NCBI RefSeq assembly: GCF_028009165.1
Contig: NC_079242.1
Coordinates: 4,278,001-4,342,000, forward strand
From: Akanthomyces muscarius
Taxonomy: Eukaryota; Ascomycota; Sordariomycetes; Hypocreales; Cordycipitaceae
Length of the DNA stretch: 64,000 nt
Direction: 5' to 3'
Shown here: in pieces, positions 11,193 through 23,200 of the stretch
Layout: the number at the start of each line of letters is the position of its first letter
Position numbering within the stretch: the stretch's first letter is position 1
Translations under genes and position numbers: made by a program
Notes under the pieces: generated by a model
Told to the model about the DNA's origin: nothing
Database searches by the model: none
The model's input: only the letters and a program-made list of their open reading frames with translations

Positions 11193-14100
11193 ATGAACGA
11201 CCACTGGCAGCAAGACGAGGAGGCTCGAGCCTCCCAGCCAGCACTCTATAGGCTCAACTCCAATCAGAGCATGTCTAGCATTTTTGAGGAAGTAGAAATG
11301 GCACATGAAGAGGTATGGCCCCACGATTGTTCGCTGAACATCTCGTACTGACCCTTTCCGTAGCTGTACTCTGGACCGGTTGCCGAAAGCCTACCCACGA
11401 GCGTCTCAGCCTTCTCGCATCGCCGGCACCGAGCGAATTCGACAGCCAGCTTTACCTATCACGAGGAAGAGCCACGCGAAGACACTTACTCGGAGAATTC
11501 GGACGAAAATAGCCATGGTAGTGATCAGGATCAATACAGCCGAAGACAAAGCATTGGTAGCGATCTTGACGATGCGGATTTTGCTGTTGTCGACGACGAG
11601 GACTCCGCCGACCGCCAATATATCGCGTATGATGACGACTACCTCTTGCGGCGACGCTCATCTACAAACTCGCGGCTATCAGTCCACGCTCGCTTGCTAA
11701 GAAGGGACAGTGCTGCTACAGCAGGAAGCGCTCGGCAAATTGGAAGAACTAGCCAAAAAGTCTACATGTCCAACGAAGATCTTACCATTGCAATTGCAGG
11801 GTTTTCTACGAGCTACTGGGGCTTTGCTGCATATTTTTTACTGTGCCTCACAACTGGTGGCATTGCTTTCCTGGTTTTGCGATGGCTTCCTCGTTGGTAT
11901 GTCGCTATATTGGGACGAGCTACGGCGCTTCAACGCTGCGACTGGGTAGTTATTGAGAATCAATGGGGCGAACTTGCAATCGTCGATGTCAGGTCTCAAG
12001 ACTATGGACGGCCCGTGTCCTCAGTATTTGGCGCATCCGAGAAGCTTCTTTCGTATGGCTTGGACGACGAAAATGACCCTCTACTTGAGGATCTGCGAAC
12101 TCTTGAATATCGCTATGTTCGTTTCTTTTATCACCCTATAAAGGACAGGTTTATCTTGTCGTCGGGCTGGAAGGACCCGGACTGGACCGACGTCCGCCTA
12201 GTACGATCGGGATTAGACAGCGATGAAAAAACGATGCGAGAGCAGATTTTCGGTTCGAACCTCATTGACATTGAGCAGAAATCCGCTAGTAAGCTCCTGG
12301 TTGATGAAGTAAGTCTTCGCTCTGAAATAACCCTCTCGTTTTTTTTTGTAAACCATAGCAAGACCTGACAGACCCAGGTTCTACATCCATTCTACATCTT
12401 TCAGATTGCCAGCTTGGTACTTTGGTCCATGGATTCGTACTACTACTACGCTGCTTGCATTTTTGTCATGTCAGTAGGAAGCATAGCGGCAACGCTTTTG
12501 GAAACCAGAGCAGTAAGTTGCACACGTTAGCTGGCTTGCTGTAATCAGTTCTAACATGACCAAAGACGATGCGGAGGCTGAGAGAAATCTCCCGCTTCGA
12601 ATGCGATGTGCGTGTGCTGCGTAATGGATTTTGTAAGATTGCATCTGATGCAACACCCGCATGAATTTTGTTTGTTAACATTCTCTTCTAGGGAAATATG
12701 TGACATCCAGTGATTTGGTGCCTGGCGATGTGTATGAACTCAGCGATCCGAATCTCTCCCAATTTCCTAGCGACAGCTTACTGCTCAGCGGCGATTGCAT
12801 TGTCAATGAGAGCATGCTTACAGGTAAGGTCAAGTCCTAGTTGTCTATTGACCTACGCTAATGATGGGAAAAGGCGAATCCGTGCCCGTCTCAAAACTAC
12901 CCGCCGTCGATCAGACTCTGCGTGAAATGAATCTTTCTGCGTCGTCTGTTTCGCCTGAAACAGCACGCCATTTTCTGTATTGCGGTACCAAGATCGTGCG
13001 TGCACGACGTCCACAAGAAGACCAAGATGGCGATGCAGTCGCTCTCGCACTGGTTGTTCGAACAGGTTTCAATACGACCAAAGGAGCACTTGTACGCTCA
13101 ATGCTTTTTCCCAAGCCTTCTGGTTTCAAATTCTACCGGGACTCTTTCCGGTATATCAGCGTGATGGCGGGAATTGCCTTGGTCGGCTTTACAGCCTCAC
13201 TTGCCAATTTCATTCATTTAAAAATGGCATGGCATTTGATCATCGTTAGAGCGCTCGACCTCATCACAATTGTTGTCCCCCCAGCGCTCCCAGCCACGCT
13301 GACTATCGGTACAAACTTTGCACTATCTCGGCTCAAAAGAAAGCAGATTTTCTGCATCAGCCCTCAGCGAGTCAATGTCGGAGGAAAGCTTGACATCATG
13401 TGCTTTGACAAAACAGGAACCCTTACAGAAGACGGTCTCGATGTTCTTGGTGTACGAGTTGTTTCGGAAGATACAGGCGCGTTCGGCGGTGTCTTGAAAG
13501 AATCTGGCTCTTTCGGACACATGACTGCAGCAGATTCGCACTCTAGCCTGTTACATGCAGCAATGTACACCATGGCAACATGTCATTCGTTACGTTCGAT
13601 AGACGGGGAGCTGGTTGGCGATCCACTAGACCTAAAAATGTTCGAGTTCACAAAGTGGTCCTTTGAGGAAGGAACGCAAACCATTGGCGACGGAGAAGAT
13701 GATGAGAGCGGCCTAGCCCCATCGACAGCCAAGCCCCCAGATGTATGCCCCCCATCCCCTCTAATCTCGAAGCATTTTCCTAACAGTAAAAAAGGGCGAA
13801 ATGGAACTCGGAGTTCTTAAATCTTTCGAATTTGTCTCGCAATTGCGACGAGCCAGCGTGGTTGTGCGTCAATTTGGCAAAAAGAGTGGTGACATTTTTG
13901 TCAAAGGCGCACCAGAAGCGATGCGTGAGATTTGCGATCCCGAAAGCTGTGAGGATTTGTTACGCACCTACCGGATTATGTACGGGTTTACTAACAGCAA
14001 GAAGTCCCTACTGATTACGAAGAACTCTTGTCGCACTACACGCACAAAGGCTATCGTGTAATTGGGTGTGCCACGCGCCATTTAAAAAAGCTCAGCTGGA

Positions 14101-15816
14101 TCAAGGTCCAGAAAATGACTCGCGAAGAGGTAGAGAGCGGTCTGCGCTTTGTCGGCTTCATTATCTTTGAGAACAAACTGAAGCCCAGCACAGCTCCAGT
14201 GTTAAAAGAGCTCGTTGAATCCAACATTAGAGCGGTGATGGTCACCGGAGACAACATCTTGACCGCTATCAGCGTTGCGAGAGAATGTGGCCTGTTGGAG
14301 AAACATGCACACTGCTTCGTGCCTCGCTTCGTTGACGGTAGGTGGCTCTTGAGCCCTCGAGGTGCTAGTAGGCGATGTTGACTGGATTTTAGGTGACTTT
14401 CGAGACCCGACTGCTAAACTACAGTGGGAAAGCATCGATGGTAGCGTATACTCCCTCGACAGCTCAACCTTGCTTGTGTGTTACCACTCACCATATTCGC
14501 ATTCGTACTACAACTGACCTGTGATGCAGCCCCACCCAATGCATCCCGAAGCCGATCTTTCCCTTCCCTATGATATAACTAATCTTCGAAACTACTCCCT
14601 GGCGGTCAGCGGTGATGTTTTCCGCTGGATCGTGGATTATGCGCACCCGCTGGTACTTCGTCGGGTATGCTAACTGCTGAGGATATCTTAATAGAAACTA
14701 TCTACTAACCTTGTTAGATGCTTGTTCTCGGAGGTGTCTTTGCTCGAATGTCACCAGACGAAAAACATGAGCTCGTCGAAAAACTCCAAAGCATCGACTA
14801 TTCATGCGGGTTCTGCGGTGACGGTGCAAATGACTGCGGGGCCTTGAAGGTGGCAGATGTTGGAATCTCCTTGTCAGAAGCAGAAGCGTCAGTCGCAGCT
14901 CCCTTCACATCCAGAGTGTTTGACATTCGTTGCGTGCTGGAAGTAATTAGGTGCGTCTGCTCATCTCCATAATTTCGGGACAAGCCTAACTCTGTCCAGG
15001 GAAGGGCGCGCTGCTCTCGTCACCAGCTTCAGCTGCTTCAAGTACATGAGTTTGTACTCAGCGATACAGTTCACGTCTGTAAGCTTTCTTTATGCCAAGG
15101 CTTCAAATCTCGGCGATTTTCAGTTTCTATTCATTGATCTGCTCCTGATTTTGCCCATCGCCATATTTATGGGTTGGGCAGGTCCGGCTCGGATACTGTA
15201 TACGAAACGCCCCATATCCGGACTGGTTTCCCGGAAAGTACTTACACCGTTACTTGGGCTCATGGCAATCTGCATTGCCATTCAGGCTATAGCATACATC
15301 ACTGTCCGGGAGCAATCTTGGTACATCCCTCCGGTAATCGGCCACGATGAGTCTGACATCAAGAACTCGGAGAATACAGCCCTTTTCTTAATATCTTGTT
15401 TCGAATATGTGTTTTCCGGAGTGATCCTAAATGCGGGTCCTCCGTTCAGAGAGAGCACAGCGCATAATTGTAAGTATTGCACGAATGGGCTCGGGGCAAT
15501 TGAAGCTAACATACCTGCAGGGCCGTTCATTGTCACAGTTCTGATGTCACTTGCCATAACAGTTTTCATGATAGCCGGGTCATCTAAATGGCTTAATAAG
15601 CTGATGGAGCTCACGAAAATGTCGTGGGATTACAAGCTTTTCTTAGTGGGATTGGGGTGCCTCTATCTAGGAGTCGCTTGGACATTCGAGAAATACGCTG
15701 CCGCTCCGCTGTCAAAGTTTTTCGGGCAGGTCAAAATTGCTGCTACAGGAAAACAAAAGCAGAGAAAACAGTACAAACAAATCCAGGATGAACTGCGTAC
15801 TGATATGATGCAGTGA
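11193..15816 (+). CDS. YPK9: P5B-type ATPase (Ypk9/ATP13A2 family)
   Basis: P-type ATPase of the vacuole/lysosome. The family member ATP13A2 exports polyamines, and yeast Ypk9 protects against Mn2+ and other metals. Thirteen exons: 11193-11312, 11364-12308, 12378-12512, 12566-12632, 12692-12823, 12874-13742, 13795-13948, 14005-14337, 14393-14475, 14530-14664, 14718-14950, 15000-15469, 15521-15816; total 3,972 nt, 1,323 residues. Motifs: actuator TGES spanning the 12823/12874 junction; P5B signature PPALPAT at about residues 602-608 (P5A enzymes have PPELP); phosphorylation motif DKTGTLT with Asp645; KGAPE in the nucleotide domain; hinge [11 protein letters not shown]. The N-terminus is long and acidic/Ser-rich before the first membrane segments, and six membrane segments follow the P domain. 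For the introns ending at 13794 and 14004 the first AG after CTAAC must be skipped to keep frame; the second then gives the conserved ESFP-DYEEL. Substrate in this species is inferred. Confidence 0.95.
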
Positions 15817-16222
15817 GTGGATCTTGGAGGGGCAACGAGCTTGGAAGCTTTTCAGATACAAATTTGAATACGTTGAATCTGCAAACTTGGCGTTTGGTAT
15901 TTTCAGATTGCTGACCTTTATTTTTCTCGAAGAGGAAAGGCGGCTTAACTTCATCGTTTTCTGAACCAGACTTGAGAGCAAATACGGTGTGCTGTGGTGC
16001 GCCTGCCGTGAGATTGGGTGGAAGGATGCATGTGAATGTCATGTGAATGGCGCGCGTCGCGTAGTACTCAAGCGCGGGCAGTGGCCGAGCCTGATTTGAT
16101 CAACTGTCGCACAATCCCGCTCTACAAGATGCGGTAATAATTTCCCTCTGGAATTGTAGTTCCTTTTAATCTTACTCTACCCATTGGGTTTTCCTTGCTC
16201 CGGTTTTACGCTTGTTTGGAGA
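15817..16222. other. Intergenic region downstream of YPK9
   Basis: About 400 bases carrying the YPK9 3' UTR and the promoter of the broken methyltransferase gene. An in-frame ATG at 16184 upstream of the one chosen at 16223 would add 13 residues to that gene. Nothing else seen. Confidence 0.5.
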
Positions 16223-17538
16223 ATGACGTTCAACTTTAGTGAGTTGGCGGTATTCATTCGTGATATTGCCTTCACTCGGCCAGAGTCAATGACGGACTGG
16301 ATAGTTGACTCTGGTTACCTTCCGAGCTTCGCCCTCCGCTACGGCGCACGTCAGCAAATCAGAACTCGGTTGAGTGAGATCAATGCGGCTTCCTTTGAGT
16401 CTGCTTTGCAGGCGAAGTTAGCATTTCTGGACGAGCTTAGAGCGTGCCCAATTGCTGTCGAGACAGATAAGGCGAATGAGCAACATTACGAGATCCCGAC
16501 TTTTGGAAAAACTGTCTCGGGCCGCGCATGAAATACTCCTGCAGTTATTACGAGAGTTGTATCTCCACCCTTGGAGACGCTGAAGTCGCAATGCTTGAGC
16601 TATATGTCGTAAGAGCGGATATCAAAGACGGTATGAATATCATGGATCTTGGGTAAGGTCATATACCTTTGTCCCATGGAGCGTGTCTAGACGGTTCGAG
16701 TCTAGGGAAAAGTTGGCATTCTTCACGCCTGCCAAGCAAGACTGTTGTTGGCTAACGCATACGACACAAAGCTGTGGCTGGGGCTCTGCGGTGCTCTTCC
16801 TCGCAGAGCGATTCCCGAGCTCTACAGTTACGGGTTTCTCAAACTCCGAGGCACAAACGCAATTCATTCTGGAGACTGCAGAAAAAAAGGGACTTGCAAA
16901 TGTCAGCGTCATTATTGGGGATGTTTTTAGCTACGAGTTCGAGATGGAGAGCTATGATCTCGTTATTTCCGTCGAAGTACGTCCGAGCAGACCCCACCAT
17001 CCCTCTCACTAACTCGTGGCGCTGGTTGTGACAGCTTTTTGAGCACATGAAGAATTACGGACTGCTTATGGAAAAGCTAGCACGCACACTCACGGCGAAG
17101 GGGAATCTCTTTGTGCATATCTTTGTCCACCGAACTACGCCATACAACTTCACAGATGGCTGGATGGCCACACACTTCTTCACCGGCGGAACAATGCCCT
17201 CTGCAGACCTGTTGCTCTATTTCCAAAAGGATTTGCAGATAAAGAGGCAGTGGTGGATAAACGGCAAGCACTACAGCAAGACTTGCGAGGTACACGTCCA
17301 CCAAACATAGCACTACTATCACTGACTCACTCGTGTTACCAGGATTGGCTGCTGTCGATGACAAAAAAACAGGGAAGAAATATGGCCGTGTCTTGTGCAG
17401 ACATATGGAGCAGATGCCCAGGCGTGGTTCAACCGTTGGCAACTATATTTTATGGCGTCATCGGAGATGTTTAGGCAAGCGGAGGGCAGCACCTGGGGAA
17501 TATGCCATTATTTGTTTGAAAAGTCACCCGAAAAGTGA
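16223..17538 (+). pseudogene. CFA-synthase-like SAM methyltransferase with two frameshifts
   Basis: Resembles the eukaryotic branch of cyclopropane-fatty-acid synthase/coclaurine N-methyltransferase-like enzymes, which use S-adenosylmethionine. Exons 16223-16652, 16772-16976, 17035-17289, 17343-17538 join with correct splice sites. Conserved stretches are present: ANEQHYEIP, DLGCGWGS (SAM site, split by the first intron), [31 protein letters not shown] and, in another frame, QTYGADAQAWFNRW. Two breaks interrupt the frame. At about 16498-16504 the family's IPT-acidic-F segment lacks four bases (a deletion between two AC dinucleotides would explain it). At about 17363-17369 a run of seven A holds one base too many. 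Exon 1 is 430 nt and exon 4 is 196 nt, lengths that miss the expected phase by exactly these changes. The rest is intact, so the loss is recent, or one or both breaks are sequence errors. The native substrate is unknown. Confidence 0.8.
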
Positions 17539-17679
17539 GCATATCTTTGGCATAGTCGCGAATTCCCACACCAAAATTTCCTTTTTGCGCTTTTGTATTC
17601 TGTCGTTTGTTCGATTTTTATTACAATAGGCTATGCTTTGGATACATAGGCGTCGCCTCGTCGAGTTCCTTCGCATCGC

Positions 17680-17989
17680 TTAGTGATCCCAGGGGTGCTT
17701 CCAGCCCATCAAAACCGGACCTGTGAGAGAATGGGTTAGCTGCTCTGCGTCGAGTATCAAAATTCAGGGCCAATGCCGCTGCATCAGCATGGGCAATGGG
17801 CTTCGCACCGTCTTTCTTCGCTCTGTACATCAGCTGCAAAGGGGTTTCCGTCAGCAAGAGCTTCTCAATTGGTGTCACGCATGGGTTCATAGTTTCTCTT
17901 ACCCAAAACCACATGCCAGCCCCAAGAGCTGTGGCAGTTAAGCGGTATATCGGGGCCACATGAGGCACAGGAGGCTTGGGGGGACCCAT
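17680..17989 (-). CDS. Small complex I subunit, NDUFB2-like
   Basis: Accessory membrane-arm subunit of mitochondrial NADH:ubiquinone oxidoreductase. Three exons on minus: 17989-17903 (87 nt), 17833-17809 (25 nt), 17720-17680 (41 nt); 153 nt, 50 residues. The protein starts MGPPKPPVPH, has one membrane helix (ATALGAGMWFW) and ends with MYRAKKDGPVLMGWKHPWDH, a pattern I know from the fungal NDUFB2 (AGGG) family. The middle exon is a 25-nt microexon coding for LMYRAKKD and the first base of Gly. Without splicing the ORF would read on into unrelated residues to 17621. A leader intron further upstream is possible (GTATGT donor near 18110, CTAACTAAC then CGTAG near 18035). The subunit name is from memory of the family pattern; membership of complex I is more certain than the exact subunit. 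Confidence 0.82.
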
Positions 17990-18786
17990 GGCGAATATTG
18001 AACCGTTGTTACGGGAGGGTTCGCGCGGTGCGTCACGTTTGCCTCTACGGCCATGAAGTTAGTTAGGCTAATGGGAGCATCTGGTGAAGCAACTGAGTAG
18101 TGCTACATACCTTTTTCGGCTGATTGGAATTGAAACCGGGCAATTGACCTCTCGCTGCCGTGGTGGAAGTTGAAGTCGTGATGGCACGCTCCAGCCCGTC
18201 GAAATTGGCGACGCTTGCGATGACTAAGCCGGGTTTACTGTGCCGTCTCAAGAAAAGTGGGCGACGAATGCTGAGGCAGAGAGCACATGAAACGGGGACG
18301 GCGGAACGTATTGCGTACCTACTAACTATGTCACATAATAAAATGTTGCTGGTGTCCCTTTATGAGTCGAGGCCCTGAAAGTAATAAATAAGTCCAATAA
18401 CTCTTAATTACACCCGTGGTTACTGCCATCAGCGACTGATTGGTGGGCCAATGCTCGTGGTCTCTTTGTACCTACCTTAGGTACATTAGAGCCTAGCTGG
18501 TTGGTGCATGGCAGCCGGCCGTCAATGGTTTGGTCGCTCCCTCAGCGCCCGCCTTGCCGTCCTTCTGACACGGTGGCTCTCACATGTGTGGCCACGCCAC
18601 TGGCCTCCCACCCCAGAACCCTGACTTTGATCTGTAGTTATACAATAAATACTGGTACAATAACACGGCAAGCACCTTCTAGTATATATCACCATCGGGC
18701 AACTCTCTTCTTCCGCGCCTCTTGACCTTGACAATTTTTGTCCGTCACGTCTTGTGCTGCCGTCAGAGATCTCGAGGGATGAGACC
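17990..18786. promoter_or_regulatory. Divergent intergenic region, complex I subunit / UBC6
   Basis: About 800 bases shared by two head-to-head genes. A 62-codon minus ORF (18251-18063) lies in the presumed leader of the complex I gene and may be a chance or upstream ORF. A TACCTA/TAGGTA pair sits at about 18470-18484. Nothing else recognised. Confidence 0.5.
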
Positions 18787-19943
18787 ATGTCCGGCACAAA
18801 GGCCACAGCTATGATGAGCAGTCGCTCTCCTACAATCAAACGAATCTGTACGTTCCTCAATAAGGGCCGGCGTCTCTTTTTTTCTTATTTACGCTGCATC
18901 ACTCTCGCACTCACACTCCATTCTACTGTACCTCTCATTACTCGCGTTCTGTTCCACGACTGCCTGCGCCTTTCTATCCGCTATTGCTCCGTTATTAATA
19001 TGGCCCGGTTTAGTACGCGAGGCAGCCGAGATCTCCAATTCGCCATCGCGGGATTACGCAGCACACCCACTAGAAACGGACCTATTCGAATGGCATTTCA
19101 CCCTGCGTGGACCGCCTAACTCTGTATACAGCGAGGGTCTCTATCATGGCCGTATTGTCCTGCCTCCAACGTATCCCCTCCGCCCTCCCATGTTCCGCTT
19201 CGCCACGCCAAATGGGCGATTTGAGGCCAACCGCGAAATTTGCCTCAGTATCAGTGGCCACCACGAAGAGACTTGGCAACCAGCATGGGGGGTTCGCACA
19301 GCATTAGTAGCGTGAGTACAGGAACCGGCCTCCCATTTTGAACGTCAGTTGTTGCGAAATGTGTACTGATGCCTCATCACGATCAAGTCTACGTAGCTTC
19401 ATGGAAACTGAAGCGCGTGGTCAGCTGGGAGGCTTAGAGACTACCGATGAGGTGCGCCAGCGGCTAGCAAAGGACTCTGGGGCATGGACTTGCGCCGTTT
19501 GCGCAAAATCCAACGCAGAAATTATCAGGGACTGCGAAGAACGTTGCCAGGGCCCTGACAGCAGTTCCTCGGACGTCTCAGTCCCACAGGAGCTCAATAT
19601 GGTCTGGAAAGATGAGATGAAGCCCGAGGAACCAAAGGAAGACGAAAAGGCAACTCAAGATACCTTGGAAGACTCCGAACTCGCTGAAGGATTTGTTCAA
19701 ACGTCCCCGCAGGCTTCTGCACCTATGAGTGAACCAGTTGGTGCCACGCCACCGCAGCCTCGTCAGATAGCAAGCCTCGAGGCCCCGCAGAACGCAACGC
19801 CAGCTCAACAGCGGGTAGTACAACCTACAGCGGCTCATCACCAGACTACGGACGAGGGAACTCCGCTTTGGATAGATAGGGCCATTGTCGTTCTTGTCGT
19901 TCTACTAATTGCGCTACTTATCAAAGTATTGTGTGGATTATAA
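18787..19943 (+). CDS. UBC6: Tail-anchored ubiquitin-conjugating enzyme (UBC6/UBE2J1 type)
   Basis: ER-membrane E2 that feeds ubiquitin to ER-associated degradation ligases (Doa10/Hrd1). Exons 18787-18847, 19014-19311, 19388-19943; 915 nt, 304 residues. The UBC fold begins KRILREAAEIS. The active cysteine is in EICLSISGHH (about Cys97), followed by ETWQPAWGVRTAL, the hallmark of the non-canonical E2 J/Ubc6 group that lacks the usual HPN motif. A WTCAVC motif follows the UBC domain, as in UBE2J1. A Pro/Glu-rich linker of about 130 residues leads to a C-terminal hydrophobic anchor (AIVVLVVLLIALLIKVL), making it a tail-anchored protein. Sequence is closer to UBE2J1 than to the shorter yeast Ubc6. 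It converges with TFC3, with 276 bases between the two stop codons. Confidence 0.95.
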
Positions 19944-20219
19944 TATCAGCCCGTCAGTAGGTGTCAAGGCGTTCTGGGCGGGGTGGGAAGGTTTATTGTT
20001 GCATCGCTGTTTGTTCATTTTCTCTCTATCCTCTCATCAATCCATGCGTAGTAGCTTCGGAATTCTCAGCGCGTGGATAGTCTCTTATTTGAAGCGCAAG
20101 TATAAAACTAGCAGAATTCTATCATAGTCGTTGCGTAACGTAACTCGGTTGTACCACACGACTAAATGTCTGCAAATTTCTGCTCTTCATCGCGATAGCG
20201 CTGGCAGTGTACCACGCGC

Positions 20220-23200
20220 TCAATTCCACAGACGCTGGGCAACCAGCCACCACCATTCTCCAAGTGTTATATTTGAACGATGTGTCGCTCTAGCGAAAAC
20301 TCCAGTCTCAAGGCCCCAAGAAACAATGAGTTGCGCTTCGAAAACGTCCAGTATTGGCGCGATGGCATCACACATGCCTTTGACGGACATGACGCCTCTC
20401 GTATTGAACGCGAAGCAGACGGCACCCAGAATATCTGCCCACCTCTGCTCATCAAGCTTGCCAAAGAAGTCAACCCACTGTGGGATCTCTCTAGTTCGGC
20501 CCTCCCTCGGCGGACCAACCCGTTGAGCGACTTGAAGTATATCGATATCCTCGTTGAATAAATATGATTGGGTAGACTGAATATCCAAGTCCATGTGGTA
20601 ATACGACTTCGGATATTTGCGACTTTCATAGTTGCCCGGTTCAAAGCCAAATGGTATGTTGGGGACGGTTGCTGCTGTTATTCTTATTCGTTCGTTGGCT
20701 ATAAGATTGGTTAGTGCCATCATCGCCCCGTCGGACAACGTATAAGGCACTCTCATAGTCCTACTAGTTTGGAAAGCTTTGTCGAGGTCATTTTTGAAAG
20801 CAACTGCGTCAAGATACTTTTGTCTGTGTGCAACCTTTGCGAGAACAGAAGTATAGCCTTCATGTAACTTGTATGGCCGTCCGCCAAACGGTGCCCGCTT
20901 GCTCTTGCAAATCACTCTCTCTCTAGTCAGCTGCTCAATGGCTGTCTTCAGAACCAGATTGTTTCGCTGCGACGTATCTTGTGAGAGCATAGAAAATCTC
21001 TCCTTGACATCTTGAGGGGTGTATTCAGTTTCGCTGGTACAGCAAAGTGAACGGATCCAGGATCGAGCAATATCAACGGTGCCAAGTGTCGGCTGTACTT
21101 TAGACTGCTGCGTGACTTCCGCGATAGTCAGTGACCCAGGCTGAAGGGTAGCGGCCTCAAAACGGGAGTATACTGAGGATTGCGGGTGGAAGAACTTCTC
21201 CTTCCAATCTTCGCTGTTGTTGGCATCGTCGTCGAGTTTGAACTCTTGATGAAACTTTTCTCTTAAGCGGGGAAGATGCAGCTGCTCCTGATTGGGGTGC
21301 CTCATAGCCCACCGAATAAGGCCTTCCCAATCATAATCCAGTGGTCGCTCGTAATCTGGGATGGCTATCTCATCGGCTTGGATTGCGGCGATTAAACTTT
21401 CTTGGAAGTCTTGCGTCGCCTTCGAGAGGAAAGATGCTTTTTCTTTGCGAATTCTGGCCCAAAAACGTCGCAGAGATGGTAGTCCGACTGTCGGAAATAA
21501 GCGAGCCAACAAACCCCAATCGATGACCTTGTCTACCCCGCCAAGTAAACTGCGAATGACCACAAACGCTGCCACGAGCTCATTGCTGTCGGCACCCGTC
21601 TGCTGATCTGCGATCGCCCTCTTCTCATCCATATCAAGCGGAAGCGAAGTCAAGTTTCGCGAAGTCAGCGCCACACGTTTTATCGGCGTTGATGCCGACT
21701 GATAAGTGGCAGTGGAGTTCGGCACGGAGGGTATTCGTACAGCAATCGATGGCGACTCAGGTTTCTCATCCTCCGACACGAAATCAAGGCTCGATTCATC
21801 TTCATCTTCTTTTATAATAGCTCTGGACGCTGAGCTGTGTCGCTTTTCCAGCCTGTGCCATTGTACCCGAGGCATTTGAAGATGTTTCCCTAAATCACCA
21901 CCGTGGAAATTGACGAAAACGCTGCGGGCCTGGGCAGGTAGATGAACGATATCCTCATTCTCCATCTCTATGTTTAGAAATACTTTGAGTTTTTCAACAA
22001 AATAATCGAACTGTGAGCGATCGGCGTGGGGTCCCATAGAGACTTGAGATGGCAAATGATGATGTGATGCCCATGAGTACCATGCAGACCCTGTGATCCA
22101 TCCTTCTCGTTGCATTGTTCCGGCTAGCTCTTCAAAACATTCCGTCACCCTGGTGCGAGCCCATATAGGTGTCTCAATGCGGTCAATGCTGTGACCATTT
22201 TTGGAAGCATCGTCGAACAAAATATCCAAAGTTACCCCGGCACAGGCCGATGGAGGAAGCTGTTCGATGGTGTGTGAGTGTGAGGGGGGGGGAGCGTCAG
22301 CCACCGGCCAAAAGTGACGACTCTGTTGCTCATCCACAACAGGGTTTACTTGTTCAGCAATGCGTCTTCGTTTTCCGGGAGATTTTGTAGTCTCATCACA
22401 GTCACCAGGCCGCTTCGTCGCTATTTGCGCCGCATATACCGGAGCGCTCAAGATCGCAACACCAGCAGCAAGTGACCTCCTACCCCGTCCACCAATCTTG
22501 TTGTCATGTCGGTTCGGTCTCGTCGCATGTATTTCTTTTGCTTCTTCCTTAGGGTTTCCTGTGTCTTCAAATACACAAGTAGGTCCTGGTAATTGGTGTG
22601 GGAGAATATTTTCGGGGTAGAGTTGCCGGATGGCTTCGACAAGTGTTCTCGTTTCTGGGGCGAATGCCATCACAGACGGGGTGGTGATGATTTGGCATTT
22701 TCCTATTCTGCCATCGGGAGCCTTGAACGCGTGCCATTGATCGACAATTTTCCTCTCTCTGATCATTTGCAGCATCACAGACCTGATCCTTGGCCCGCTG
22801 GGGGTGTCTTCCTCGTGGTGGTGTGATTGCCATTTTTCACAGACCAAAATCTCGAGTGACTTCCCAGCCGGAAGGGCTCCGCTGTACTGGCATAACAACT
22901 CAGTCATGATGTTCATTAATTTATGGCGAACTGTGATTTTCATTCGCGGCCTCTCGGGAGTGTCTTTGACGCTATCAGCAGTGGCAGCAAAGTCTTGTAG
23001 CGTCAAGGCGAGACCGGCAGCATGTGCCTCGGGAACTTCAGATATGGCCTTTTGCGGTTCTGATAAGTTCATTGAAGCTTCCGAGTCTTCCAACATTCCA
23101 GTTACATGAAGCTGCACGGCAGCTTGCCGTGCATAGGGTTTTGCAAAAGGATCGACTTGCCGCGGTGGAAGTGCTGAGATGGCCGTCAGGAGCTCTGCTT

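Noticed and set aside
16687..16705. Hairpin CTAGAC-GGTTCGA-GTCTAG resembling a tRNA T-arm or B box
   Set aside because: The perfect 6-bp stem is out of register for a tRNA T-loop and it lies in an intron of the methyltransferase relic; no other tRNA parts nearby.
18063..18251. N-terminal exon for the complex I subunit
   Set aside because: Neither candidate acceptor near 18035 keeps frame with the conserved start MGPPKPPVPH; more likely leader sequence or chance.
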